A stretch of 64,000 bases of DNA from RGIG4079 sp045646905 (GCA_045646905.1 JAZRLP010000022.1:78780-142779), one strand, 5' to 3'. Shown: positions 34,420 through 44,087, numbered from the stretch's first letter. Translations and numbers: made by a program. The notes: a model not told the origin generated them from the letters alone.

Positions 34420-35259
34420 TTATTTTAATTCGATTTGAGTGGCTGAGATGGGGCGATTGAGGAAGATGCTTGCCATTTCGGCAAATTTTGTTGCGTTCTC
34501 GGTTGTGAGATATTGTGTGTTTCCTCCTCGGGTGCAACGAGCATCCATCTCGGGATGACGACGCATATAGTCAACAAGACTATCTGCTATAATTTCGCCT
34601 TGTTTTATCACTTGAGCCGATTGTGGCACATATTGGCGTATTTTGTCATACAACAAAGGGTAGTGAGTGCATGCAAGTAGCACGGTGTCAATGTCGGCTT
34701 GTTGTGCAAATAGGTTGTCAACTTCTTGTTTTACGAAATAGTCGGCGCCAGGCTTGTCGGCCTCACGATTTTCGACCAACGGTACCCACATAGGGCAACC
34801 ATTGCCATAGGTGTGGAAGGTGGGGTGAAGTTTGGCAATCTCAATGTTGTAGGATTGGCTTTGTATAGTGCCAGGAGTGCCAAATACACCTATGTTACCG
34901 TTCTTAGAGAGTTCTCCTACTTTTTCAACCGTTGGGCGAATGACACCAAGCACACGACGATTAGGGTCGATGAGTGGAAGGTCTTTTTGTTGGATAGAGC
35001 GAAGTGCTTTTGCCGATGCCGTGTTGCAAGCGAGTATTACAAGATGGCATCCTTGCTCAAAAAGATAGTTGACTGCTTGAAGTGTGAAACGATAAACGAT
35101 GTCAAATGAACGAGTTCCATAGGGCGCACGAGCATTGTCACCCAAATATATGTAGTCATAATTGGGCATCATGCGTTGAATCTCATTCAATATGGTCAAT
35201 CCACCATATCCCGAGTCAAACACTCCTATTGGTCCAGGGCAATCGTTTAATTGTTTCAT
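34420..35259 (-). CDS. murI: Glutamate racemase
   Basis: 279 aa. It supplies D-glutamate for peptidoglycan. Both catalytic Cys motifs are present: VILACNTASAKALR (about residue 77) and LLACTHYPLLYDKI (about 196), with GVFDSGYGGLTIL at the N-terminus. It lies last in the envelope block after the ompH genes but has its own promoter, whose predicted start point falls on or next to the ATG, so the mRNA may be leaderless. Confidence 0.95.
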   Translation of the reverse strand: MKQLNDCPGPIGVFDSGYGGLTILNEIQRMMPNYDYIYLGDNARAPYGTRSFDIVYRFTLQAVNYLFEQGCHLVILACNTASAKALRSIQQKDLPLIDPNRRVLGVIRPTVEKVGELSKNGNIGVFGTPGTIQSQSYNIEIAKLHPTFHTYGNGCPMWVPLVENREADKPGADYFVKQEVDNLFAQQADIDTVLLACTHYPLLYDKIRQYVPQSAQVIKQGEIIADSLVDYMRRHPEMDARCTRGGNTQYLTTENATKFAEMASIFLNRPISATQIELK

Positions 35260-35263
35260 ACTG

Positions 35264-35295
35264 CAAATTTATGAAATCTACTTTAGATAAACAAA
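35264..35295 (-). promoter_or_regulatory. Promoter of murI
   Basis: On the - strand TTTG (35292-35295), 20 bp, TAAATTTG (35264-35271). The TTTG is the end of the T-run of the ompH terminator. The ATG begins 5 nt after the -7 element. Confidence 0.65.
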
Positions 35296-35322
35296 AAACG
35301 GATAGAGCAATGTCTATCCGTT
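35293..35322 (-). terminator. Terminator after the third ompH gene
   Basis: 10-bp stem AACGGATAGA/TCTATCCGTT with a 6-nt loop, followed by TTTTTTG on the - strand. Confidence 0.85.
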
Positions 35323-35342
35323 GAGGTATATGAGATGTTTTA

Positions 35343-35849
35343 TTATTTGTTTAGTTCAAGTTTTGCTTTTACAAGAGGCGTAATGTCAATAACATCTTCA
35401 CCAATGTAAGTAGCAGTACTTTCGGGGAAAATCGCTGTGAATTGATTCTCTTTTCCTATCGTTTTAACTGCTTGAATTATCTTGTCGTGGATAGGGGCAA
35501 GAAGTTCTTGTTGTTGTTGACGAATGTCGCGCTCGGCAGTTACAATAAATTGTTGATATTTAGTGTCGAGTTCTTGTATCTCTTGAATGCGTCGTTCTTT
35601 GATTGATGCAGGAGTTGAAGGATCTTTTTCCGACGCTTGATATTCGGTATATTTCTTTTGAAGCTCCTCTTGCAATTTTTTTATCTCGATATCATACATT
35701 TTAGACTTTTCTTGAAGTTGAGTCTCAATTTTGCTGATTTCGGGAATAGAGTTATATATTGAGTCTTCGTTATATACACCTATTTTAGTTTGGGCGATTG
35801 ATATAAACGGGATGGCAAGTATAGCCAAAAGAATGATTCGTTTTAACAT
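35343..35849 (-). CDS. OmpH/Skp-family periplasmic chaperone (third copy)
   Basis: 168 aa with a signal peptide (ILLAILAIPFISIAQ). The Skp/OmpH layout is seen: a short beta-start (KIGVYNEDSIYNSIPEI), a long coiled coil (about 40-125) and a closing strand (FTAIFPESTATYIGEDVIDITPLVKAKL). Skp-like chaperones carry unfolded outer-membrane proteins to BamA. It is closest to the middle copy (36013-36516): same ending with GEDVIDITPLVKAKL against GKDIIDITPMVKAKL. A -7-like TAACTTTG at 35891-35898 and a terminator between them suggest separate expression. Confidence 0.9.
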   Translation of the reverse strand: MLKRIILLAILAIPFISIAQTKIGVYNEDSIYNSIPEISKIETQLQEKSKMYDIEIKKLQEELQKKYTEYQASEKDPSTPASIKERRIQEIQELDTKYQQFIVTAERDIRQQQQELLAPIHDKIIQAVKTIGKENQFTAIFPESTATYIGEDVIDITPLVKAKLELNK

Positions 35850-35951
35850 ATTAGTAGCGGGGTGAAAGGTTAATATTAAATTTATTACTACAAAGTTAAG
35901 AGATTTATTTTGAATGACCTAATTTTGACTAAAATTCATTTATTGAGGTTG

Positions 35952-35989
35952 AAAAATAATAACGGATGACCAATTGGCCATCCGTTATT
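35952..35989 (-). terminator. Terminator after the second ompH gene
   Basis: 14-position stem AATAACGGATGACC/GGCCATCCGTTATT with one mismatch and an AATT loop, followed by T on the - strand. Its arms share AACGGAT with the terminator at 35293-35322. Confidence 0.8.
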
Positions 35990-36012
35990 ATATGATATAT
36001 GTGAATGTTTTA

Positions 36013-36516
36013 TTATTTGATGCCAAGTTTAGCTTTAACCATAGGAGTGATATCGATGATATCTTTGCCAATGTAAATTGCTACACCTTCGGGCCAAATT
36101 GCAGAGAACCCGTTTTCTTCACCAACTGCTTTTACTGCATTCATGATTTTTTCACGAATAGGAGCGATGAGTTGTTGTTGTTGCTTTTGCATATCTTGGT
36201 CAGCAGTTTGCATAAATTGTTGAATCTTAACTTCACAATCTTGAATATCTTTAGCTTTGCGTTCTTTAATGCCAGCAGGAACAGTAGCATCTTTTTCCAT
36301 GGCTTGATATTCAGTAATTAATTTTTGGCCTTCTTCTCTTAATTTATTAAGAGCATCTTCATATTGTTTTTGTACATTTTGAAGAGTTGTTTGTGCTTGT
36401 GCAGTTTCGGGCATAGCTTGGAAAACAACATCAGCATTGATAACACCGATTTTAGTTTGTGCCATAGCGCACATTGGGAGCGCAATCATGATTGCGAGAA
36501 GAAATTTCTTAATCAT
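36013..36516 (-). CDS. OmpH/Skp-family periplasmic chaperone (second copy)
   Basis: 167 aa with a signal peptide (FLLAIMIALPMCAMAQ), then KIGVINADVVFQAMPETA, a coiled coil (about 40-125) and the closing FSAIWPEGVAIYIGKDIIDI. It probably acts as an outer-membrane protein chaperone together with BamA upstream. It lies 61 nt after the first copy, and a TACCTTTG element at 36564-36571 could give it a promoter of its own. Confidence 0.9.
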   Translation of the reverse strand: MIKKFLLAIMIALPMCAMAQTKIGVINADVVFQAMPETAQAQTTLQNVQKQYEDALNKLREEGQKLITEYQAMEKDATVPAGIKERKAKDIQDCEVKIQQFMQTADQDMQKQQQQLIAPIREKIMNAVKAVGEENGFSAIWPEGVAIYIGKDIIDITPMVKAKLGIK

Positions 36517-36577
36517 TTTAGTATAATGTTTAGTTATAAATTCAATAAATTTAAATAGTCGTGCAAAGGTAATTTAA

Positions 36578-37093
36578 TTATTTTGAATAACCTAATTTAG
36601 ACAATACTTCGTTGCTCACATCGATGCGAGGAGAAGCAAAAACGATGCTTGTTGAAGATGCACGATCGAAGATTACTTGATAGCCTTTTTCTTCCGATAC
36701 TTTCTTCACTGCGTTATACACATCATCTTGAATAGGCTTTAGTAGGCTTTGACGTTTTTTTGTCATTTCGCCATCTTGGCCGAAGTATTTGTTGCGAAGG
36801 TCAATCGCTTCTTTTTCTTTAGTTGTAATTTCTTCCTCTTTTTTCTTCTTTTGGTCGTCGGTGAGGAAAACCATGTCGGCTTGGTAGTTTTTATAAAGAG
36901 TTTCAGCTTCTTTAAATTTAGCTTCCACCTCTTTTTGCCAACGTTGAGAAAGTTGGTTCAATTGCTCGTTGGCCATTTCATATTGAGGAATGTTTTTGAG
37001 TATATATTCCATGTCAACGAGTGCAAATTTTTGAGCTGAAGCACCAAATGCGCAAGCAGCAAATACCAATAATGCTAATGTTAATTTTTTCAT
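36578..37093 (-). CDS. OmpH/Skp-family periplasmic chaperone (first copy)
   Basis: 171 aa with a signal peptide (LALLVFAACAFGASAQ). KFALVDMEYILKNIPQYEMA opens the domain, followed by a Lys/Glu-rich coiled coil (about 42-125) and the ending YQVIFDRASSTSIVFASPRI. It is more distant from the other two copies than they are from each other, and is the one nearest bamA (75 nt), so it is the likely standard Skp of the locus. Confidence 0.9.
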   Translation of the reverse strand: MKKLTLALLVFAACAFGASAQKFALVDMEYILKNIPQYEMANEQLNQLSQRWQKEVEAKFKEAETLYKNYQADMVFLTDDQKKKKEEEITTKEKEAIDLRNKYFGQDGEMTKKRQSLLKPIQDDVYNAVKKVSEEKGYQVIFDRASSTSIVFASPRIDVSNEVLSKLGYSK

Positions 37094-37168
37094 GATTTAA
37101 AAGATGTTTTGTTGTTACTATGATAATAAGACCAACAATAGTCAAAAAAGTTTAGTTGCAAATTGATT

Positions 37169-39787
37169 TTAGAATTCTTGACCGAGGATAAAGTGGAATT
37201 GGCTACCACCTTTTTTGCCATATACTTTATCAAAACCATATGCCCAGTCAATACCCATCATACCCACCATTGGGAGATAGATGCGCACACCGGCACCGGC
37301 ACTGCGTTTGAGGTCAAATGGAGAGAAGTCTTTAACCGATGTCCAAGCATTACCAGCTTCGGCAAACACAAGACCATAGATTGTGGTAGTGGGTTGTAGC
37401 ATGAATGGGAAGTGAAGTTCCATACCTAAACGAGTATATGCATAACCTTCTTTACCCCAAGGAGTGAATTGGCCATTTTCATAACCGCGAAGACCTATCG
37501 TTTCGGTTGCATAAGTGTAACTACCTGTCATACCATCACCACCCACATAGAATGTTTCAAATGGCGATTTTAACCATTTATTGTAACTACCCAACAATCC
37601 GAAGTCGGCACGAGTCATCAACACCAATGTCCATTTGCCATAAGGGTCGGTAAGTGGAGTGTAGGTGCGAGAACGGAATTTGAGTTTCCAATATTCAATC
37701 CATTTGTATAGCTCTTTTTTAGAATTGGTAGAGTTTTCTTTATAAAGTTTTTCCCAGTCTTTTCCAGGATTGAGCCATTCGGCAGGAGGTGTTAATTGGA
37801 AATTGAGCGTAAATGAACTACCACGACGAGTATATAATGGGTTGTCGATACTATTACGAGCAAGAGTCAAGCCCAAAACGAGTGAGTTTGATACCCCATT
37901 GTTCATATAATATAGATATTCCCAGTTTTTGAGGTAGTACCAGTTGTATGATAATTCGGCCGATAGAGTAAAGTAGTCATCGGGCCAATTGAGACGCTTA
38001 CCAAATCCGGCTGTAACATTAGCCATTTGCAACACTTTGTTTGGGTCATAAGCATTTTGGATGCTATTTTGGTAGTAGTCCGAGCCATATCCATAGTTAT
38101 ATCCATAGCCACCTCCATATAGATATGGATTAGTCCAGTTGCTATTGTAATATGATGAGTTTACACCTGTTTGACGGCTATAGTATGCCGATAGAGATAG
38201 GGCGTTAGGGCGTTTGCCACCAAACCATGGGTCGAGGAACGAAATGCTATAGGCTTGATAATATTTAGCATTTGTTTGCACACTCACGGTAAATGTTTGA
38301 CCTTCACCTTGAGGTATAATGCCTCTATATGTGCTTGGACGGAAAAGGTTTTTCACCGAGAAGTTAGTGAATTTTAAAGCAAGTTTACCGATAACTCCTG
38401 TTTGTCCCCATCCTAATGAGAATTCTATTTGGTCATTAGCTTTTGATTCAAGATCAAGAACGATATCTACTGTTCCATTTTCTTCATTAGGACGAATGTC
38501 GGGTTGCATATTTTCGGGGTTGAAGTGACCTGTTTGCGCAATTTCGCGAAGAGAACGCATCAAGTCATCTTTGCTGAAGAGCTCGCCTGGTTTGATGCGC
38601 AATTCGCGACGCACAACCTTTTCATATAGGCGGTCATTGCCATTGATAACAACTTTATTGATGCGAGCTTGAGGCCCTTCAAACATGCGCAATTCAAGGT
38701 CAATAGAGTCGCCAACGATATTCTTTTCAATAGGCACAAGTTGATAGAATAGGTAACCCTTATTCATATAGTAGTTTGACACCGCATCGTCATCTTCCGA
38801 GAGGCGTTTACTGAGCAACTTTTGGTTATATACTTCCCCAGGAAGAATGCCCAACACATTTGACAATTCTTGCGATGAATATAGGGTGTTGCCAACCCAA
38901 TTAATATCTTTAATATAGTATTTTTTACCTTCATCAACAGTGATATAAACATCTACTGTCTTTTCGTCAAATTTTACAACGCTATCAGCTACAATTTTAG
39001 CATCGCGATAGCCTTCTTCGTTGTATTTTTCAATAATACGATTAAGGTCATCGTGGTAATCGGTTTCGACAAATTTCTTTTGATTAAACAACTCAAGAAT
39101 ATTGTTTTTCTCGTTTGTTTTCTTCATCGCTTTTTTGATAGCTTTGTCGGTCAATACCTCATTGCCAGTGAGATAAATTTTGTGAACCTTAACCTTATTG
39201 TTCTTGTTGATGTTTATATCAACAATCATCTCGTTTTGTTTTGAAAGGTCTTCGCGAAGATCAATTTTTACTGTTGCATTACCAAATCCTTTGTCGTCAA
39301 AGTATTTTTCTATGATTTGAATAGCGCGATTGACGATATTTTGGGTAATTTGGTTCCCCTTCATTAATTGCAAGCGTTCTTGAAGTTCTTCTTGTTCACC
39401 TTTTTTTACGCCATAGTAGTTTATTTCAGAAATGCGAGGTTGAGTGCGAAGAGCAAGTTCCAACCACACCTTGTTTCCTGCGATTTTTTCTACTTTAATT
39501 TGAGCTTGAGCAAAAAGCCCTTGCTTCATCAAGCGTTTAGCTGCATCGGTAATTTCTGCACCAGGGACTTCGATGATATCTCCTATTTTTAATCCTGAAT
39601 AACCAATAACGATAAATTTTTCATAATTACCGTTGCCAGTAACATTAATTCCGGCAAGCTCATACTTTTTAGGCATTGATGAGAAAATAACCGGAGGGTT
39701 ATATATAGTGTCAACTTGTCCATAAGATTTAAAACCTATGAACGAAGTGCAAATGAGAGCAATCAGAAATAAAAGTTTATATCGCAT
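37169..39787 (-). CDS. bamA: Outer-membrane protein assembly factor BamA
   Basis: 872 aa Omp85 protein. Signal peptide at the N-terminus, then five POTRA domains (about 45-430; for example KVHKIYLTGNEVLTDKAIKK, INKVVINGNDRLYEKVVRRE, LRIKPGELFSKDDL) and a 16-strand barrel from about 460 to the end, finishing in the usual aromatic terminal strand (FHFILGQEF). It inserts beta-barrel proteins into the outer membrane. A Tyr/Gly-rich insert in the barrel (YGGGYGYNYGYGSDYY) is likely an extracellular loop. It lies 15 nt after uppS and before the ompH genes. Confidence 0.96.
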   Translation of the reverse strand: MRYKLLFLIALICTSFIGFKSYGQVDTIYNPPVIFSSMPKKYELAGINVTGNGNYEKFIVIGYSGLKIGDIIEVPGAEITDAAKRLMKQGLFAQAQIKVEKIAGNKVWLELALRTQPRISEINYYGVKKGEQEELQERLQLMKGNQITQNIVNRAIQIIEKYFDDKGFGNATVKIDLREDLSKQNEMIVDININKNNKVKVHKIYLTGNEVLTDKAIKKAMKKTNEKNNILELFNQKKFVETDYHDDLNRIIEKYNEEGYRDAKIVADSVVKFDEKTVDVYITVDEGKKYYIKDINWVGNTLYSSQELSNVLGILPGEVYNQKLLSKRLSEDDDAVSNYYMNKGYLFYQLVPIEKNIVGDSIDLELRMFEGPQARINKVVINGNDRLYEKVVRRELRIKPGELFSKDDLMRSLREIAQTGHFNPENMQPDIRPNEENGTVDIVLDLESKANDQIEFSLGWGQTGVIGKLALKFTNFSVKNLFRPSTYRGIIPQGEGQTFTVSVQTNAKYYQAYSISFLDPWFGGKRPNALSLSAYYSRQTGVNSSYYNSNWTNPYLYGGGYGYNYGYGSDYYQNSIQNAYDPNKVLQMANVTAGFGKRLNWPDDYFTLSAELSYNWYYLKNWEYLYYMNNGVSNSLVLGLTLARNSIDNPLYTRRGSSFTLNFQLTPPAEWLNPGKDWEKLYKENSTNSKKELYKWIEYWKLKFRSRTYTPLTDPYGKWTLVLMTRADFGLLGSYNKWLKSPFETFYVGGDGMTGSYTYATETIGLRGYENGQFTPWGKEGYAYTRLGMELHFPFMLQPTTTIYGLVFAEAGNAWTSVKDFSPFDLKRSAGAGVRIYLPMVGMMGIDWAYGFDKVYGKKGGSQFHFILGQEF

Positions 39788-39802
39788 AATGTAGAATGAT
39801 TA

Positions 39803-40546
39803 TCACTTATTTATTTGTTCGCTTGTCAACCCAAATCGGCGTTCGCGTGACTGATATTGAATAATGGCTTGGCAAAAATCTTCTTTGCTATAATCGGGCC
39901 AATATGTATTTATAACATTGATTTCGGCATAGGCAATTTGCCATAAAAGGAAGTTGCTTATGCGCATATCTCCACCGGTGCGAATGAGCAAGTCGGGGTC
40001 GGGCATTGATGCTGTGTTGAGATGTTTAGAAATCACCTCGTCGGTTATTTCTTCGGGATTAATCTCGCCAGCCTTCACTTTTAACGCAATCTCTTTGCAT
40101 GCTTGAGTAATTTCCCATCGTGAAGAATAACTCAATGCCAAACAGAGTTTTAGCCCAGTGCAATGTGCTGTGTCATTAATGCATTGACATAGACGATCGT
40201 AGGCCTCTTGAGGCATGCGGCCAGTATCGCCAATCATAGTGAGGCTCACATTGTTTTTTATCAAATCGGGAGTCTCTCGTTCGATAGCAGTCACTATAAG
40301 GTGCATTAATGCATCGACTTCCTCTTTGGGGCGATTCCAGTTTTCGGTTGAAAAAGTATATAATGTGAGATATTTTATGCCTATTTCAGAGGCAATCTCG
40401 GTAATGCGTCGCACGGTGTTGACTCCTTCAACATGTCCGGCCGAACGATTGAGTTGACGAGCTTTAGCCCATCGTCCATTGCCATCCATAATTATTGCAA
40501 CATGGGCGGGTAGGTTAGTGCGGTCGATTTTATCAATTAGAGTCAT
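39803..40546 (-). CDS. uppS: Undecaprenyl diphosphate synthase
   Basis: 247 aa cis-prenyltransferase that makes the C55 lipid carrier for peptidoglycan and surface glycans. Seen: HVAIIMDGNGRWAKARQLNRS (P-loop Asp at residue about 21), GVNTVRRITEIASEIG, TLYTFSTENWNRP and DLLIRTGGDMRISNFLLWQIAYAE. Normal length. It lies 18 nt after the DUF6089 gene and 15 nt before bamA. Confidence 0.96.
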   Translation of the reverse strand: MTLIDKIDRTNLPAHVAIIMDGNGRWAKARQLNRSAGHVEGVNTVRRITEIASEIGIKYLTLYTFSTENWNRPKEEVDALMHLIVTAIERETPDLIKNNVSLTMIGDTGRMPQEAYDRLCQCINDTAHCTGLKLCLALSYSSRWEITQACKEIALKVKAGEINPEEITDEVISKHLNTASMPDPDLLIRTGGDMRISNFLLWQIAYAEINVINTYWPDYSKEDFCQAIIQYQSRERRFGLTSEQINK

Positions 40547-40564
40547 ATTATATAGTGTAAATTA

Positions 40565-41260
40565 TTAATCAACATAATGACAAGTTTCACAACGCTTGCC
40601 AAACTCATATGTGATTGAAACGGCAAGTTGTGAATACCAATCGGTATTTTTTAAAAACGAACTTTGAATTTGATATAGATCAGAAAGATTCTTTCCGTCA
40701 ACTTTGTCGCTAAAAACTTTGGTCATAGAGAATTCTAAGCCAAGGTTTAGGCGTTGAGCTAACTTATATTTAACGCCTACAGCCATAGGAATGTTGAAAG
40801 CAAATGCGTTGTTCCCATCGCAAGTAGCGAGCGATGCTCCAATCCCAACTGCAAGATATGGACTCAAGCGACGCATTTTTTTAAATGTTTCGCCTATGCC
40901 ATAGTTGAAGAAATTAAACTCGCAACGAGCGCTTAAATCATAAATTTGAGATTTGAAATCAAAGTTAACCCCTCCAGGAAATTTATCTTCAAAGTCGGCT
41001 GTATTTCCACTCAATGAGGCAGTCGATAATACACCACGAAATGCCCATCGGCTATTAGGTAGATAGCGAAACGATACTCCTGCAGCATATCCAGGGTGCT
41101 TATATAGATTGCTTTCGTTGGCATCGCCAAGGTATCCGCTCATCCCACCATGCACACCCACATCAAATTTGTATGAAGCAAATTCGTCGGCATATGATTT
41201 ATGTGCCGAGAACGCTGTCATCAAAAAGATGATAAATGATAATACTGCTATTCGTTTCAT
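40565..41260 (-). CDS. DUF6089-like outer-membrane beta-barrel protein
   Basis: About 231 aa from the MKRIAV start. The frame is open 15 codons further up, but the chosen ATG overlaps the stop of the previous gene (TAATG) and opens directly into a signal peptide (VLSFIIFLMTAFSAHKSYA). The rest is a small barrel with alternating strands (KFDVGVHGGMSGYLGD, LGLEFSMTKVFSDKV, LAVSITYEFGKR). Bacteroidales have DUF6089 proteins at this place before uppS. Function unknown; probably a structural envelope protein. Confidence 0.75.
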   Translation of the reverse strand: MKRIAVLSFIIFLMTAFSAHKSYADEFASYKFDVGVHGGMSGYLGDANESNLYKHPGYAAGVSFRYLPNSRWAFRGVLSTASLSGNTADFEDKFPGGVNFDFKSQIYDLSARCEFNFFNYGIGETFKKMRRLSPYLAVGIGASLATCDGNNAFAFNIPMAVGVKYKLAQRLNLGLEFSMTKVFSDKVDGKNLSDLYQIQSSFLKNTDWYSQLAVSITYEFGKRCETCHYVD

Positions 41261-42765
41261 TAAATAATGGGTTTGAAACTTAAACGATAAATCACGCCTC
41301 TCCATATTGTATTGTAGAGATTGCCATTTTTATTGTCATATCCACCAAATAAGTAGATGTAGGGGCATTCCCATTGGTTGGTATATTGTGATGCGCGAGA
41401 GATAACAGGGTTATATATTTCCCAATAAGAAGGGAGTTGCTTAGATGGGTATTCAATCCATCCGTCGGCACTACGAGCTGTCATAGTACGGTCAAATATA
41501 AGAGCTTGAGCGCCACCCATACTTGGTATATAATTGGGTAATTGCAATAGGTCATCGGCAAGTTTCCAGTTTATACCCATGTCGATTGATACAAATACAT
41601 TGCGACCAGGATGGCCTTCGGCATCAAACCCTCCAAATGCAATGAGAGTGGGGTATTTAGTAACACTCCAATTGGTGGTGTTGGTCTCGAATGTATAGTA
41701 TGCAAAGAAAGTCATATCTTCGCGAGGATATATGCCTTTGTTGCTAACTTTAGCCCATGCTTCTCCGTCGTATCCCCACATGTCGCCCGAGGGGCTTCCA
41801 TCGGCACGGCGTCCACCCATAAAATAGGCTTCGGGTGAAGAACTCCACTCTGAATTGAAATATGCAACCGAACTTGTGCCTGAAATAGGACATTCACTAT
41901 CGGCTAATGTAGCAGATGTTTCGGGGAATGTTACATGATAGAACTTATTGTCAATCTTTTTTGAGCCGAGTAGAGTATTGCCATATCCACCATAGATATG
42001 ATGCCATTGAGCATTGCAAGCAACCCAATTCATTCCATCGGTAGAGGTATAGAGATAACCTTCGTTATCGAGGATAAACATAGCCTCGTCGGTGGCACTT
42101 AATGAGTTGATATTGGGGGTGAATGGGAATACTAATTCGTTTTTCTTCCAAGACAAATAGTTGGTTGGGTTGGTGTTTGTGGCTAAAGTGTATTGTGGGT
42201 GGGTTCCCGAAATACACACTGCCATGTTTTTATACTTGATAGTTTTTTGAACGGCAGGATTTGTGTTGTCCGATGGAAGTCTATTAAGCGACATTTTATT
42301 CCAAAATAGAGAGTCGGGTTTCACTTGGTGCACATTCACCGAGATTGTATAGTCGCGTTCGGTTTTTTTGTCGAGAGCAACGAGATGCAATTTTACTGGT
42401 CCATTGCTGAAATCAATGCTGTCGTTAGGTCTTTTGAGATAGTCAACAATTGAATCACTCTTGCCTTTGCGAGGGAAGTGGAGTTCGGCTACCGAACTAC
42501 CGATTGTAGCAATGTGAACTTGTAATCGTGACACATTTGTGCCATAAGGCAACGAGTCGGCATTATAAATGCGAGCATTAACCAAATCGATAGAGAAAAA
42601 TACCGAGTCGATGTTTTTCAACACACTATCGTTCTTGTTAATATTGAACGCAGTTACCATAACATTGGCCGACGATGTTGTGGGATCGTCAGAGTCTTTA
42701 TTACAAGCGACAAACGAAGACGCAAATAGTGCTATTAATATATAAGTTGTAATTCTTTTCAACAT
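41260..42765 (-). CDS. DUF6242-like lipoprotein with Kelch-type repeats
   Basis: 501 aa with a lipobox (LFASSFVAC). An N-terminal beta domain (about 30-150, AFNINKNDSVLKNIDSVFFS) matches DUF6242; the C-terminal half has propeller repeats of Kelch type (YFMGGRRADGSPSGDMWGYD, LIAFGGFDAEGHPGRNVFVS, IYLFGGYDNKNGNLYNTIWR). Its function is unknown. It is translationally linked to the DUF6089 barrel gene (1-nt overlap), so the two may form a complex at the outer membrane. A TAACTTTG element at 42800-42807 may be its -7. Confidence 0.75.
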   Translation of the reverse strand: MLKRITTYILIALFASSFVACNKDSDDPTTSSANVMVTAFNINKNDSVLKNIDSVFFSIDLVNARIYNADSLPYGTNVSRLQVHIATIGSSVAELHFPRKGKSDSIVDYLKRPNDSIDFSNGPVKLHLVALDKKTERDYTISVNVHQVKPDSLFWNKMSLNRLPSDNTNPAVQKTIKYKNMAVCISGTHPQYTLATNTNPTNYLSWKKNELVFPFTPNINSLSATDEAMFILDNEGYLYTSTDGMNWVACNAQWHHIYGGYGNTLLGSKKIDNKFYHVTFPETSATLADSECPISGTSSVAYFNSEWSSSPEAYFMGGRRADGSPSGDMWGYDGEAWAKVSNKGIYPREDMTFFAYYTFETNTTNWSVTKYPTLIAFGGFDAEGHPGRNVFVSIDMGINWKLADDLLQLPNYIPSMGGAQALIFDRTMTARSADGWIEYPSKQLPSYWEIYNPVISRASQYTNQWECPYIYLFGGYDNKNGNLYNTIWRGVIYRLSFKPII

Positions 42766-42932
42766 ATGAATACTATATAGGTAATATATTTACAATTTGC
42801 AAAGTTAGCAACAATTTCAATAATACCATAAAGTTAAGGGGTATAAAATCTATGAAAATATACGATAAATAATTGTTTATAGTATATTTAACTGAATTTT
42901 AAAAATAAACTATTAGGGAAATATATGCCTTT

Positions 42933-44006
42933 TTATGAGTTTTTAACTCCAACGAGGGGGTTATTGAGGTAAAAATCCACATTATTTTCACCTATTTTAG
43001 TGTGTTTTGAGGGCATGAGAGGGAGTGATGGGGCGGTTGTCGAACCATTATTGCCAAGAGAAAAGGTTGCAGTTTCAACACGGGCAATGTCCCACAAATT
43101 TTGGTCAATAGCATTTTGAAGTAGAGTCGCACCTCCTTCAACGAGAACCGATGTGATGTTGCGTTTATAAAGTATTGACATTATTTCGGCTAAAGACGCG
43201 TTTTTGTCAACGATTATTTGTGTTACTTGGCACGGAATATCGTTACGCTCGGCCGAGGTGAAATATATAGTGTGTTGAGGCTTGGAAGTGAATACTTTGG
43301 CATCACTTGATATAGCACCGTTGCGGTCTAATATCACCCTAATGGGGTTGTTGCCATTCCATAAACGACTATCGAGTGAAGGGTTGTCGTTAATGACCGT
43401 TTTGCTGCCTACCATAATTGCATCGTGTGTGGCACGATGTTTATGCACCAATGTGGTTGACTGGGTGGTTGAGAATCGTGCTGCATCGCAATTCTCGACA
43501 GTGCGAATGTGGTCGATAAACCCATCGGCACTTTGCGCCCATTTGAGAGTGATAAATGGGCGATGAAGGGTGTGAGCAGTGATAAATTTAGCATTTAATT
43601 GCCTGCACTCTTCATCTAAAACACCATGTACAACCTCAACACCGGCATCTTGTAGCATTTTCACTCCTCGTCCACTAACCTTTTCAAATGGGTCAAGGCT
43701 ACCTATTACTACTCGGGGAATTTTTTTGTCGATGATAAGTTGAGCGCATGGGGGAGTTTTGCCATAGTGCGAACATGGTTCGAGCGTAACATAAATAGTG
43801 GAGTAGGGCAATAATTGTGGTTGACTCACCGATGCCACTGCGTTGACCTCGGCATGCCCTTCGCCACAACGACGATGAAAACCTTCTCCAATGATTTTGT
43901 CTTCATGTACTATCACAGCCCCTACCATAGGGTTGGGTGAAGCAAACATCATTCCATTGCGAGCAAGTTGTAGCGCTCGGCGCATATATTTTTTGTCGTA
44001 GTTCAT
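42933..44006 (-). CDS. ribD: Bifunctional riboflavin biosynthesis protein RibD
   Basis: 357 aa. N-terminal deaminase with the zinc motifs CGEGHAEVNAVASV and TLEPCSHYGKTPPCAQLI (about residues 48-92); C-terminal reductase with FITLKWAQSADGFI, HDAIMVGSKTVINDNPSLDSR and VLVEGGATLLQNAI. It does the second and third steps of riboflavin synthesis. It stands alone from the other rib genes. A -7-like TAAATTTG lies at 44027-44034, just after the terminator of the upstream gene. Confidence 0.95.
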   Translation of the reverse strand: MNYDKKYMRRALQLARNGMMFASPNPMVGAVIVHEDKIIGEGFHRRCGEGHAEVNAVASVSQPQLLPYSTIYVTLEPCSHYGKTPPCAQLIIDKKIPRVVIGSLDPFEKVSGRGVKMLQDAGVEVVHGVLDEECRQLNAKFITAHTLHRPFITLKWAQSADGFIDHIRTVENCDAARFSTTQSTTLVHKHRATHDAIMVGSKTVINDNPSLDSRLWNGNNPIRVILDRNGAISSDAKVFTSKPQHTIYFTSAERNDIPCQVTQIIVDKNASLAEIMSILYKRNITSVLVEGGATLLQNAIDQNLWDIARVETATFSLGNNGSTTAPSLPLMPSKHTKIGENNVDFYLNNPLVGVKNS

Positions 44007-44052
44007 CGTCTTAAATTTTCAAAGGACAAATTTACGATTATTCATTTAAAAT

Positions 44053-44087
44053 AAAAAGACCGATGTGGATTTTCCACATCGGTCTTT
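44053..44087 (-). terminator. Terminator after the smaller GHL10 gene
   Basis: Perfect 14-bp stem AAAGACCGATGTGG/CCACATCGGTCTTT with a 5-nt loop and TTTTTAT after it on the - strand. Confidence 0.9.
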
